Below, piece by piece: positions 22,691-34,842 of a stretch of DNA of 64,000 bases. The stretch's first letter is position 1. Each line of letters opens with the position of its first letter. The translations under genes were made by a program, and so were the position numbers. The notes under the pieces were generated by a model, which saw only the letters and a program-made list of their open reading frames with translations, was not told where the DNA came from and did not search any database. Source of the stretch: Azolla caroliniana (taxonomy: Eukaryota; Polypodiophyta); assembly GCA_043228905.1 (NCBI GenBank), contig JBHGNT010000003.1, positions 23,064,001 to 23,128,000 of the forward strand, written 5' to 3'.

Positions 22691-23296
22691 AGGATTTTGG
22701 TTCCTCCGAATGGGATACAAGTACCCGACAGCGGAAGACCCGGTGAGAACCGGATGAGGAGTACCTGGCAATGGAAGACCCGGTGAGAACCGGATGATGC
22801 AGGCCCGGTGAGAACCTCTCATCGGTTGAAGGGATATATATGTAAATATGTTCTAGAGTGCCCACTAGGGCTATATTTGTAAATAGCCCAAAAGTTATAT
22901 TAGTATAAATATGACTTAGGGCAAACAATATCGATACTCTTGGTGTTGTTATGTTGTAATTACTGTACAGAGCATAATAGAGAGAGAGGGAGAGAGGGAG
23001 AGATACAAAGTGTGTCTCTATTGTAACCGCCGCCAGGCGAAGATTAAGAGCACGAGGTTGCCGCCTCTGTGCTCTTTTCTGTTTTATTCTTCATACATAG
23101 TGATAGTTCGGGGTTTGTGGGCTCCCGTGGTTTTTCCCGTTTAGGGTTTTCCACGTTAACATACTGTGTACCCTCTCTCATATTGTCTGGGTATATGTGC
23201 ATTTACCCTCATTGCCCATTTCTTCTGTGGTTGTGATTTTAATGAAGTGATTGAAGTCTCTATTCTGGCCGAGCATTATTCCGCGTATACATTTCA
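22690..23296 (+). mobile_element. Copia 5' LTR
   Basis: Ends ATTTCA at 23296, three bases before the PBS TGGTATCAGAGC (23300-23311). The 3' part has the U5-like CCCGTTTAGGGTTTTCCACG seen in many plant copia LTRs. A threefold motif (ACCCGGTGAGAACC) lies at 22738-22820. The 5' border, near TGTTAGGATTTTGG, is not certain because it abuts the LINE fragment. Confidence 0.7.
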
Positions 23297-23327
23297 AATT
23301 GGTATCAGAGCGAAATGGCACAGAAAA

Positions 23328-24912
23328 ATGGACAATTCGTTAGGAGGCATGTTCAAGCTCACCGGCTCCAACTACTCAGTGTGGAAGTCGAAGATGAGGG
23401 ACATGCTCATGGTTAAAGATCTTTGGTTGCCGGTTCAGTTCGGGGACAAGAGACCAGACAAGATCGATGCCACGATATGGGAGGTGATGCACATGAAGAC
23501 AATGGCGTACAGACGGTGCTTCATCGACATGAGCCTGTACAACAACTTGAATGAAGAGAGCAAGGCTCATGAGCTCTGGGAGAAGATCAACATTATGTTT
23601 CAGAACAAAAATGTTGTGAATCGGGTTTCGGTATTCCGGAAGCTAGTGCGGTTTCGGGACTAAGATGGCTCCAGTATGGTAGAGCACATGAATGCCTTCC
23701 AGGGGCTGATTCACCAGCCAACATCGTTGGAAGTACCTCTCGCCAATGAGGTACTAGCATTACTCCTGCTCGGTTCCCTCCCGGATAGCTGGGAGACGTT
23801 AGTTGTCACTTTGGGCAACGCCGGGCCGGAAGGGAAACAATTATCCCTAGCAAGAGTCAAGTCGAGCTTGCTAGATGAGGAGGCGCGTCGGAAAGACAAG
23901 GATACGAGCTCCGAATCCAAAGCGCTCCTTACAGAATTGGAACGCGGAAACAAAGGAACCGTAGTCCCTAGAACTGGGAAAAGTCGGGGCCAGGGTCAAA
24001 GTCAAGGGGAAGGCCCACTTGCTTCTATTGTGGGAAGCCAGGGCACTTCCAGAAGAACTGTCTGCATTTCCGGAAAGAGAAGGAAACCGACAGTACCGAT
24101 TTGAAGCGGTCACAGGACCGGAACGGTAAAGACCGAAGGGGACTGGACCGAAAGGGAACGATGGCAATCGCGGCAAGTGAAGGAGAGTTGATGCTCATCA
24201 CCGAAGAGAGTGAGTGGAACCTTGCCGGCGACGAGACAACGTGGGTTGTCGACTCTGGAGTGTCGTTCCACCTTACCCCGGACCGGAAATGCTTCTCATC
24301 CTACACAGCCGGCGAGCATGACTGTGTCCGGATGGGGAATGAAGGTACATGCCGATTGTCGGCATAGGAGACGTCTGGTTCACAACACCAACCGGATGCA
24401 AGTTGTTGCTGAAGGATGTCCGACACGTTCCGGAGGTTCGATTGAACCTGATATTAGCCAGTCGGGTGGATGACGAATGCTACATGGGTAGCATCCGAAA
24501 CGGAGTCATGAAATTCAGCAAAGGGAGCCTAATAGTGGCTCGGGCCTGGAAAGTCAACACGTTGTACCTGATGAATGCCCGGTTATGCCCGAAAGAAGTG
24601 AACGTTGCATCCGACACTACCGATGAGTTGTGGCACAAGAAACTTTGTCACATGAGCGAGAAGGGGATGAGGAGGCTTGTCGATGACAACCTCATTCCGG
24701 TGAAGAACGTGCATCTTGAGAGGTGCACCGACTGCCTGGCCGGTAAGCAAAACCGGACCTCCTTCCGATCAAGGCCACCAATGAGACGTAATGCACCACT
24801 GGAGTTGGTGCATACTGATGTGTGTCAAGTGGATATGAAGTCACATGCCGGAGCGTAGTACTTCATGACGTTCATAGACGACCATAGCCGGAAGCTGTGG
24901 GCCACAATTTTC
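23328..24912 (+). pseudogene. Copia gag-protease-integrase start, truncated
   Basis: Gag begins MDNSLGGMFKLTGSNYSVWK at 23328. An in-frame stop at 23661 interrupts it, then the same frame continues (HMNAFQGLIHQPTSLEVPLA). A frameshift near 24000 precedes the knuckle CFYCGKPGHFQKNC. Protease is TTWVVDSGVSFHLTP with the Asp-Ser-Gly triad intact. Pre-integrase ELWHKKLCHMSEKGM and integrase HTDVC, FMTFIDDHSRKLW follow, with a stop near 24856. Similarity ends near 24912 and the chromovirus begins at 24966; no continuation of this copia was found on its far side. Confidence 0.8.
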
Positions 24913-24965
24913 TTTATTGGAGCAAGTGGAAATTCTTTCGTCGGTGGGGTGTTTGTCTTGCCTAT

Positions 24966-25408
24966 TGTCATGATATGGCAAGAATCGAACCCATGACCTT
25001 ATGCTACATGGGTCGAGCTCTTACCATTAGACTATGAATTATAATTTGTAGGATATTATTTTCATTTATGTTTTATCATAGAAAATTGATGCATATTCCA
25101 GATCTCTTTGGAACATTCTAGAAGCTTTAGGATTATTCCTAAAAACACTATAAAAGGAGGCACAAGGCATTATTTTGAACCAAATTGGTTCAATGCCAGT
25201 CTTAAGCCTCTTAGCCGCTTGTACTTATCTTTTCACATATTATATTAGCTGTTGTCATCATCTTTCTCTCTCTCTCATCCTCGCTATCTCTCTCTCTCCT
25301 CTTCTCACTTCCTCTGTCGGGAATCTTACGCAGTCCCGTCCTCTTAGTACTAATAGTACTACTCTTCTTAGTACTAATTCCATCTCTGCTTTAGTACTAT
25401 TCCTAACA
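24966..25408 (+). repeat. Chromovirus 5' LTR
   Basis: Carries an antisense tRNA-like segment near its start (24975-25040): the complement has A box TAGTCTAATGGTAAGAGC and B-box core GGTTCGATTC. A TATA box CACTATAAAAGG lies at about 25148; pyrimidine-rich repeats and TAGTACTAATAGTACT follow. By-eye differences from the 3' LTR are scattered single bases. No standard tRNA PBS could be recognised after 25408. Confidence 0.9.
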
Positions 25409-25481
25409 GTTTGAACCAATTTTCTCTTTCCTCCAGCCTACTTGTCGTTCTCCCTCATCTTCCTACCCTTTTCCCTATACT

Positions 25482-26636
25482 ATGGCTACTGTTAGCGCCC
25501 AAGAATATCAATCCATTTTCTCTGAGTTACAGTGCCTAAAAGAAAAGTTTGTTGCCCTCGAACAAGAAAACCAACGGTTGATAGGGGATCTGCAACAAAT
25601 CGCTCTCAAAAAACAACAAACGCAACAACAACCTGGGGAGTTAGCATTACGAGTACAACAACTCGAAGCAAAATTGCAACAAGGATCAAGTCCCCAAGGA
25701 TTTCATAAAGAGCCCAAGATTGGACTTCCTGTGTAATTTGATGGAACGCGATCGCAATTCTGGGGATTCCTTAATCAGGTACGCTTAGTCATCCAGATGC
25801 TTCCTTCCCGATATCCCACTGATGCATCTCGAGTCGGCCTAATAGGCACGTTACTTAGCGGCTCAGCCTTGGCATGGTTCACTCCGCTTCTAGAAAAACA
25901 ATCGCCCTTGCTTAATAACTTTGAAGATTTTATTGGTGAGTTTAAAGCTTGCTTTGGAGATATCGATAGCATCAGGACGACGATCAACAAGATCCGAAGA
26001 TTGCGTCAAGGCGATCGTCCAGCCTCTGCCTACGCGGCGGATTTCCGTCTACTCACCTCAGATATCCCCTGGGATGATCAGGCCCTCATGGAGCAGTTTC
26101 GCTACGGGTTGCGCAATGATGTCAAAGATTTGCTTTTAACCTTCCCCGAAGAACCAAAGTCTCTCACGGAGGCAATCAGTCGAGCGGTCCGATGCGTCAA
26201 CCGCCTTTTCGAACGGCGTTTGGAACGTCAGTTACAAATACCACGCTCTCGGCCGGAACCCACATACGCCTCAGTCACGGCTAAACCGTTTGCACGCGAT
26301 GTACCTCAAGCCAATATTCCGACACCGATGGAGATCGACACCATGCGTCGACGCGGCCCGTTATTGGAAGAAGAAAAGCAACGACGACATGCCAATCGAT
26401 TATGTCTTTATTGCGGTGGACCAGGGCATATCGCCATCAATTGTCCCCATGGGCCAAGAAGACAGGTAAATCAAATCGTCGCCTGTACTAAACCCGAGTC
26501 AATTCTTCCCTTCGGAGTGTCTGATAGTATTAATAGTACTAATAGAGTGTCAGATAGTATTCATAGTACTAATAGCCCAAGTATCTCAAACAAATTTGAA
26601 ATCCTTAGTCAATTAGATGAAGAGTTAAACGATTGA
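25482..26636 (+). pseudogene. Chromovirus gag, one in-frame stop
   Basis: The N-terminus (MATVSAQEYQSIFSELQCLK) is followed by a coiled-coil-like, Gln-rich stretch. A TAA at 25734 interrupts an otherwise continuous frame (EPKIGLPV, stop, FDGTRSQFWGFL). The retrotransposon gag core and a zinc knuckle CLYCGGPGHIAINC (C-x2-C-x4-H-x4-C, intact) follow. About 385 codons in all, normal for this class. The TGA at the end overlaps the start of the pol region. Confidence 0.88.
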
Positions 26637-29600
26637 GTCTAGCCAAAATAGGAGTTGTTTGGTTCGACAGCAGCCCTAGATATGTACAGCCCATTAGTGG
26701 TTCCATTCCTTCCAAGCAAGTTAGCAATGTGTTCCTAGCCCAAGTCATTGTTAGTACTAAAAGTACTCCCTCAGTACCCGTCCTAGCACTCTTAGATTCC
26801 GGAGCTAATTCCTGTTTTATGGATCGAAATTTTGCCCAAGCTTCTCAGATATCCCTAAGGAAACTTCCTTGTCCCGCATCTGTAGTGGTCATTGATGGTC
26901 GTCCCATTGCTCCGGGAATATTGGAGAAGAATCAGAACCCATTCAAGTTGTCCTAGGTAGTTTTTTGTGTGTAATATCATTTAATATAATTAGTAGTCCA
27001 GAGCATCCCATTGTCCTAGGATTACCTTGGTTTGAATTACATAATCCAGCCATAGATTGGAGAACAAGAGAAGTCCGATATCGACCACCCCAAGAATCTA
27101 CTCACCGAGTTTCGACCATTTCACTCCATCAATTACGCGAAGAAGGACACAAGGAGGCAATGTTCCTATTTGCAATATCAGTACATCCTTCCAGCACTAT
27201 TAAGAAGGACTCCTCAATACAACTTCCGGCAAAATATCATCCTTATGCCGATGTATTTGACAAGGTAAAAGCCGGTACCCTTCCTCATCACCGTCCCTAT
27301 GACTCTCCCATCGATTTACAACCAGGAACCGAGCCACCATGGGGACCAATTTACAACTTGTCACCCACCGAGTTAGAAGTCCTTCGAGCCTACATAGAGG
27401 AGAACTTGGCAAGCGGGTTCATCCGTCATTCAAAATCTCCAGCCGGTGCACCCATCTTCTTTGTCAAGAAGAAAGATGGCTCACTTCGTCTCGTCGTTGA
27501 TTACCGTGGATTGAATAAGGTCACCATCCGGAATAAGTATGCACTTCCTCTTATATCAAGCCTTTTAGAGTGACTTAATGGTGCCAAGTTTTTTACTAAA
27601 ATCGACCTAGGAGGAGCGTATAACCTCGTGCAAACCCGACCGGGAGATGAATGGAAAACCGCCTTTCGCACGTGGTATGGGCATTTCGAGTATACTGTTA
27701 TGCTGTTCGGCCTAACCAATGCACCCGTAGTCTTATCTCCGCGAGAATGGTCTTTATGCCAAGCTAGAAAAATGTAGCTTTGACTGCAAGCAAGTGGAAT
27801 TTCTAGGCTACGTCATCTCCTCAAAGGGCATCGCCATGGATCCAGCTAAAATCCAAACTGTACTAGACTGGCAAATTCCACGGTCGGTACGAGATGTTCA
27901 ATGTTTTCTAGGTTTTTCTAACTTCTACCGTAAGTTTATACAGGACTACTCGAAGATTATTTTACCTCTCACACAACTTACGAAGAAGGGCCAAGAATTT
28001 CTTTGGTCCATCGAAGCAGATATGGCTTTTCGGCATCTTAAGAAAGCCTTTACATCAGCACCGATTCTAGCTCATGTGGATACAAGCAAACCATTCATCA
28101 TGGAGGCCAACGCATCAGATTTCGCCCTCGGTAGCATCCTTTCTCAACAAGGAGATAAAGAAGAGTTGCATCCGGTGGCTTTCCATTCGCGCAAATTCGA
28201 TGTCGCAGAAATCAACTACGAAATACATGACAAGGAGTTATTAGCCATCGTGGATTCATTTGTACAATGGCGGCATTTCTTAGAGGGCTCTCCACATCAG
28301 GTCATTGTCTTTAGCGATCATAAAAATCTTGCTTATTTTCAGAACGCTCGCGTACTAAATCGACCGCAAGCTCGGTGGGCGCAATTCCTCACGTGTTTCG
28401 ACTTCGAAATCACATATCAACCGGGGAAGCAGCAAGGAAAAGCAGATGCACTATCACGGCGTTCATATCTTGCACCTCGTCCTGGTGACGCAACATTTGA
28501 TAATCAAAAGCAACTAATCTTGGGACCAACACGATTGCACACGACGCGGATTTTTCACACCCCGATGGATTCACGGATTACCGATGACATACGTGCAACC
28601 TTGAAGACGGATAGTTTTGCTCAAGACATCCTGGCGCACATTGATAGTTCTCGGGCATCCTGTTCTCAGTCTCAACAACCAGGTATTGACTACCGACAAT
28701 TCGAATATCATGATGGTTTGTTATTCTTTAAAAAGCGCGTATATGTCCCCGATTGCTCCTGTCGCCTTCAAATCGTCCAACATTGTCACGACACCCATAC
28801 GGCGGGACATTTCGGTAGTACCAAGACGTTGGAGCTAGTGCAGCGATCTTTTTGGTGGCCCCACATGCGCCGTTTTGTCGACGACTACGTTCGGACCTGT
28901 GATGCTTGCTGCCGAGCAAAGATGCCACGACACCATCCATATGGCTTGTTGGAACCTTTACCAATTCCAAGTAAGCCATGGCAGTCTATTTGTCTTGATT
29001 TTATCACAGATCTGCCGGTCTCGAAGGGGTTCGATGCTATCCTAACCGTCATCGATCGATATACGAAGATGGCACATTTTGTGCCATGTACTAAAGCCAT
29101 CACTAGCGAGGAAACCGCCGCTCTTATTATGCGTGAGGTATTTCGGCATCATGGCCTCCCAGACAGTATTATCAGTGACCGAGGCCCGCAATTTGTCTCC
29201 AAATTTTGGCAGCATCTCTTCAGGATGCTCAAGGTCTCCTGCAACCTCTCCTCCGGCTACCATCCTCAGACCGACGGACAGGCGGAACGAACAAACCAAA
29301 CGTTGGAGCAATATCTCCGGTGTTTCTTGAGTTATCAACAGGACGATTGGGCCGAGATTCTCCACTTTGCGGAGTTTGCGTATAATAATGCTATTCACTC
29401 CTCGACTCGGGTCTCCCCATTTTTCGCTTATACCGGTTTCCATCCTCGCTGGTCGGTGATCGACACTCCGGAGCTACCTACCAACCCTCGTGCCGAGGAC
29501 CATTTGGAGAGGCTACGCAAGATCCAGATGGATCTCTCTACTCACCTTCGTCATGCTCAACACACACAGAAGACTTATGCGGATTGTCATCGGATTCCCT

Positions 29601-30056
29601 CCTCTTTTGCCATCGGAGATCGAGTATGGCTCTTACGTCGTCACATCAAGACTACTCGACCGTGCGACAAGTTGGATTATCGACGACTCGGTCCTTTCCG
29701 TATTACGGGGAAGATTAATGATGTCACCTTCCGCCTTGATCTCCCTCCGCAGCTTCAGATACATCCGGTTTTCCATTGTTCTCTTCTTGAACCTTATAAA
29801 GCAAACACCATTCCCGATCGTGTGACACCACCGCCGCCCCCGAGTATGAAGTTGCTGCCATCCTCGATTCCAAACTTGTTCGCAACAAACTTTATTACTT
29901 GGTCGATTGGCTCGGTTATAGTCCGAGCGAACGTACTTGGGAACCCGTCGAGCATGTTGCCAATGCATAGGATCTTCTTGCTGATTTCCACCGAAAGTAT
30001 CCGGACAAACCCGGTCCGCAATCAGCGCCAACTCGTTCCACTCGTCGTCTTTAAGG
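26633..30056 (+). pseudogene. Chromovirus pol: protease, RT (active site deleted), RNase H, integrase, chromodomain
   Basis: Protease has LLDSGANSCFMDR. A frameshift near 26956 leads to RT ([33 protein letters not shown]), with a stop at 27571. After FGLTNAPV at about 27725 the sequence jumps to [13 protein letters not shown]: the segment with the YLDD-type catalytic motif is deleted. A long frame (27794-30073) holds RNase H, the integrase HHCC zinc finger (HDTHTAGH, CDACC) and the DDE core (LDFITDLP, SDRGPQF, GQAERTNQTLEQ). A frameshift near 29840 separates a chromodomain (YYLVDWLGYSPSERTWEPVE). Confidence 0.9.
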
Positions 30057-30065
30057 GGGAGATAG

Positions 30066-30508
30066 TGTCATGATATGGCAAGACTCGAACCCATGATCTT
30101 ATGCTACATGGGTCGAGCTCTTACCATTAGACTATGAATTGTAATTTGTAGGATATTATTTTCATTTATGCTTCATCATAGAAATTTGATGTATATTCCA
30201 GATCTCTCTAGAACATTCTAGAAGCTTCAGGATTATTCCTAAAAACACTATAAAAGGAGGCACAAGGCATTGTTTTGAACCAAATTGGTTCAACACCAGT
30301 CTTAAGCCTCTTAGCCGCTTGTACTTATCTTTTCACATATTGTATTAGCTGTTGTCATCATCTTTCTCTCTCTCTCATCCTCGCTATCTCTCTCTCTCCT
30401 CTTCTCACGTCCTCTCTCGGGAATCTTACGCAGTCCTGTCCTCTTAGTACTAATAGTACTGCTCTTCTTAGTACTAATTCCATCTCTGCTTTAGTACTAA
30501 TCCTGACA
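30066..30508 (+). repeat. Chromovirus 3' LTR
   Basis: Same length as the 5' LTR and the same internal order: antisense tRNA-like segment (30075-30140, complement GGTTCGAGTCTT), TATA box, GGTTCAACACCAGTCT, TAGTACT motifs. It follows the polypurine tract at 30052-30065. Confidence 0.9.
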
Positions 30509-31440
30509 TCTATTGGCAATTTAGCATGTTCCACTACCCATGTAGTGTAGTTAGTGCGTGGCCATACTCCATTGTCACACCCATTGTAAGTAGTGTTTTT
30601 TTCACACATTTATAACTGTAATTGTGTGTTTTCACGAGAGAGAGAGATTAATGTATTCGAAGACCAAATTTGGCCCATGATGCAATTTGTTTACAACAAA
30701 AAGGGGTGTACTCCCGATCATCGAATATGAAAATAAAATAAAATAACATAATACTTAGATAAAAGAGTTCTAGTATTGTACAAAACATGTTATGGTTTAA
30801 CATATTCTATAAAGGAAATGAGTTTGTGCTATGCTTGATGAGACTATTCCATGAACATATTTACTACTGCGCTTAACTTTAAGATGTTGAACAACAATGG
30901 GAAGTTTGAAAGAAGTACCACCTCATGTTAGCATATTGTGTGAAGCTACAAAGAAAGAAAATACATTCGTACAATAAAAAGAGAAGTGACATCTTGGTAA
31001 GGTATTTGGTGGTATGCCTTTATTCCATGCGCACTACACTACATTGGAACCATAGATTGACACATGCGTGATATTCGTGATATTCTCCATGTGCAATATT
31101 CTCAATATTGGAGAATACAAAATGGCCCCAAGAATATTAAAAAACCATTCGTTTTGTAAAATAAATATAAAAAAGTATTTATTTATTTAAATAAATGTTA
31201 TTCAAACATTCTTGTGTTTTTTTTTTTGTTTTTTTCCCATTTTTTAATGTTTTGGTTTTTGTTTTTTTTCCATTGTTTAGGCATATTTACCTCATAATAA
31301 ATAGTTAATCCAAAAGTATGGTATTTATCATTCTTTGATGGTGTTTTTCTTACGAGAATGATTGAAACATTGGAGAATGCGAATGCGCGTATGTTACGTA
31401 TGGTTCATACTATGGTTACTATGCGAGAACCCAATCCCGA
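30509..31440. other. Intergenic DNA with a minus-strand LINE 3' fragment
   Basis: 30635-30830 is a 5'-truncated minus-strand copy of the LINE 3' end (plus-strand GACCAAATTTGGCCCATGATG and AGAGTTCTAGTATTGTACAA recur, inverted, beside 34.7 kb and directly at 37.6 and 49.4 kb). The remainder is AT-rich with long T runs and no gene. Confidence 0.6.
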
Positions 31441-34400
31441 CAATGCACAGTATTTCAGATGAATAGAAACCTAGAAATGGTAAATGTTGATCCTTTAGAC
31501 ATAGGCACCACACGTAGATCAAAGGATCAAGGTGCGGACGCCACGAGCTTTGGCCATCACCTGCTCGAACTTGGCAGTCGGCACCAGATGGTCATATATA
31601 ATGGTTTAGCTAAGTGGCCGGGCTCGGAAGAGCTCACATGTTTCCCACATGGAGGAGGGGAAAGCACAGTTGACTATCTAATAGGGCGCCCGACAGCTAC
31701 CCACTTGATTAACTCCTTCCGAGTGGCCCCATGCCCTATTGGCGCAGACCATAGCTTCTTATACTTCGAGCTAAAATGTGATATCTCTAAGGTCACCAAG
31801 TCTAGTCAACCATGCCATCACACCACAATACATTTCACACATGAGCTCTCTGACATATACTCTCAACATGTTCAGGCCCATCTCCCCTCCATTGATCCCT
31901 CTCTACCGTTAGAAAGCCTTAGTACAAAACTCACACACATCCTTCACTCCGCAGCAGCTAGCAGTTTCCCATATACAAAACACTCAAATCAAGGTAGATC
32001 AGGATCAATGCCACAAAATAAATGGCATGACGAGGATTGTAGGGACCTACATAGACAACTTACAGTATCGCAACTCAATGGTAGTATTACCTCCACACAA
32101 GCTCGCAAAGAAATGCGTAAGATGACACGTCGTAAGAGACGAGCGTGGGAGGCATCCCAATACTGGGAACTCTACCATATGCTCATGAGTAGCGATTGCG
32201 CCACGGCATGGAAGAGACTACGGGAGCCAAGACCACAAACACCCATCGAAGATCCCGAAACTTGGCACACATATACAGAGAGACTTTACCAAATCCCAAA
32301 CCAACCACCTTTTCCAATGCCTTCCACACCCCGGCCTACCACGGGGACACTTTTCACGACCTCTAGGGTCATGAAGGTCATAAAGAAATTACAACATAGG
32401 AAGTCCATGGACCACACAGGATTGCGAGCAGAACACATTATATATGCGAGAGAGTGCCTAGCTCCCTTGCTAACTCTAATCTTCAATCGTGCCCTTGCGG
32501 AGGGTTTTCCACCACAGTGGACTATGAATACAGTGACCCCCATACATAAAGGGGGGGACCCCATGGACCCAAATACATATAGGACCATTATGATAGGCCA
32601 TACCCTTGCTAAGTTATATGGTGCAGTAATGGAAGCAGAGCTTAGCGACTACATGGAGACCCTAAACCTTCGTGCACCTGAACAAGCTGGCTTTAGACGA
32701 GCCTTCTCCACTATTGATCACATCTTCACACTTAGATGCCTAATTGACCAAACTAGGGCTCGCAAGAAGAGATTATATTGTTGTTTTGTGGACTTCCGCA
32801 AAGCCTTTGACACAGTCCCTAGAGATCGGTTGTCTGATAGACTTAAAAGCTTGAGGATACCAGATGATATGGTATGGGCCATCTACGCACTATATGAACA
32901 AGTGTCCGGGTGTGTCCGATGCCCAGGTGGCCTATCCAATCGTTTCATTAGCACTATTGGTGTAAAACAAGGTTGCCCCCTATCACCGACGCTTTTTGGG
33001 ATTTACATTGATGAGATCACAGATTTTATTGCTCGTGAAGGAGGCACCGGAGTGGTCCTTGGGGATACGCAGGTTCGTATCTTGCTCTATGCGGATGACA
33101 TAGTTTTGCTCTCTGAATCCGAACACGACCTACAGAGGCACCTCAATGCCTTAGATGACTTTTGTGTACAACGAGGATTAGTAGTGAATCTAGGGAAAAC
33201 GAAAGTCCTTATCTTCCACACATCGGCCCAAGTTAGAGCTAAGTGTCACCTAACTATCTCCCATAGCCCAGTCGAGGTGGTTGGATCGTACGTATATCTC
33301 GGAGTCACTTTTAGTGCCCGCTCAGGTAAATTTTCGATGACACAGGCAGCGAAGGATAGACTCACGAGAGGACATGCATCCCTCTCACTCCTAGAGAGAC
33401 AATGCCACCAAGCACACTTTCAAGAGCCACGGACTAAAGGGTGGCTCTTTGACTCATTAGTGACCCCCTCCCTCATGTATGCATCTGCGGTTTGGGCTCC
33501 AGGATTACCATCCTTCATGTGGACGCAATTAGAGAGACCATTGGTGATGATGCTATCACGCCAACTCCGAAGCAAATCGACTGTACCACATGACATTATT
33601 AGGGCCGAGTTCACGTTACCCCCAATGCTAGTAGAGGCACTTTTTCAACTTGTAGTCTTTATTGATAGGATACATAGCCAACCACATGATAGAATATCTC
33701 ATCAAGCCTTTAAGGCCTCTCGATCATTGTATGAGTCCGGCTATACTAGCTCATGGTATGGCATGATGGTGACTTGGCTTCTTGCGAATGGTCTAGACAT
33801 TAATAACCTACCTCCCCTTAGGCACAACCACACGAGTGATAACACCTTAATCTCTCATGAGAACCGTAATAAAGTAATACGCCAAGAAATATGGCAAATT
33901 TACACTCGGTGTAAATGGATCACCCCACTAGAGCCACTCCCATCTAAAATGTCGTACTATAAGAAACACTTCATGCACTTCTCTGAGTTAGGTTTTATCA
34001 CACGGCCAAAATATCTAGATGTATTCTTACCACATGCACTAAGGGTTGCCATTGGACAACTTAGAATATCATCTCACCAACTTGAGATTGAAAATGGCCG
34101 TACTAGTGGAGTCCCTAGGGAGGAAAGGGCAAAATACCACTAGAGGATGAGTACCACTTTACTTGCAAGTGTCCAACCTATGCCGAGATAAGGGCAAAAT
34201 ACCAAGACATACTTGGTCCGTCTCCCACCCTCCCCAAACTATTAGATACCCTAGATATAAAGAAATTAGGCAAATACATTCTAGAACTAAAACAACACAG
34301 AGAGAATAAATTACAAAATGTTGACAATAATGCTGCTAATGATCACGAACATGTAACAAATGCAGTTTTTCAGGAACCTGAGGAGACAACGAATGCCGAC

Positions 34401-34842
34401 ACACTTGCACCACTCGGCCTTTCCATTGATGAGGCAGAAAACCAGAGAAGAACCAGACGTCCTCGGGTGCCGGGTTTAAAAACAACTCAACGTGATGTGG
34501 ACGCAATATTGAAAATAAGGGAACGTGAGCTACACCGCCTAGAAGCCATGGCTAGGGCACTCTCTACATTGGAACCCACATCAAGACCCTTTGACCCCCC
34601 ACTTCTTTTCGAGAGGCTTGGGTGGAAATAAAATTAGGCTTAGTGTATAGTCACTTTCGAGTATACTACATATTGTACACTACTAGAACTCTTTTAGTTT
34701 AAGTTCTATTTTTTTTTACTTAATTTTATTTTTAGTTATGATGACTGGATAAATACTCTATTGTTGTAAACCAATTGTCTCATGGGCCAAATTTGGCCTT
34801 AGAAGACGTTAATACACCTTTCTTTCTTTCTTTCTTTCTTTC
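31440..34842 (+). mobile_element. Non-LTR retrotransposon (LINE), 5' truncated
   Basis: Single polyprotein, a 3' UTR ending GGCCTTAGAAGACGTTAATA, and a tail of CTTT repeats (34818-34842). At least four further 3' fragments of the family lie in the window (30.6, 37.5, 49.3 kb and short tails at 5.5, 47.7 and 56.7 kb). The endonuclease N-terminus is missing, so the copy is 5' truncated near 31440. Tailing with a short tandem repeat rather than poly(A) recalls RTE-like elements, but I do not assign a clade. Confidence 0.85.
31459..34631 (+). pseudogene. LINE endonuclease (C-terminal part) - reverse transcriptase
   Basis: The main frame (31459-34143, 894 codons) starts in the late part of an apurinic endonuclease-like domain (CFPHGGGESTVDYLIGRP, then GADHSFLYF with the catalytic His). 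RT motifs are complete: FVDFRKAFDTVPRDRL (first Asp), GVKQGCPLSPTLF, LLYADDIVLL (catalytic Asp pair). Near 34126 the frame ends REERAKYH then stop; the C-terminal part continues in another frame (EDEYHFTCKCPTY to ERLGWK). A related fragment at 50.0 kb reads ICRFCRMDIEDDYHFTCKC, a C-x2-C..H-x4-C knuckle, so the first Cys pair has been lost here. Confidence 0.88.

Larger units (their letters stand above)
24966..30508 (+). mobile_element. Ty3-gypsy chromovirus, full length but defective
   Basis: Two 443-bp LTRs bound it (24966-25408 and 30066-30508), both TGTCATGATATGGCAAGA-like at the start and ending AACA or GACA. Flanking pentamers are CCTAT and TCTAT, a target duplication with one mismatch. 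A polypurine tract AAGGGGGAGATAG precedes the 3' LTR. Domain order gag, protease, RT, RNase H, integrase, chromodomain is that of chromoviruses. It cannot be autonomous: gag has a stop, the RT active site is deleted and the chromodomain is out of frame. Confidence 0.92.
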
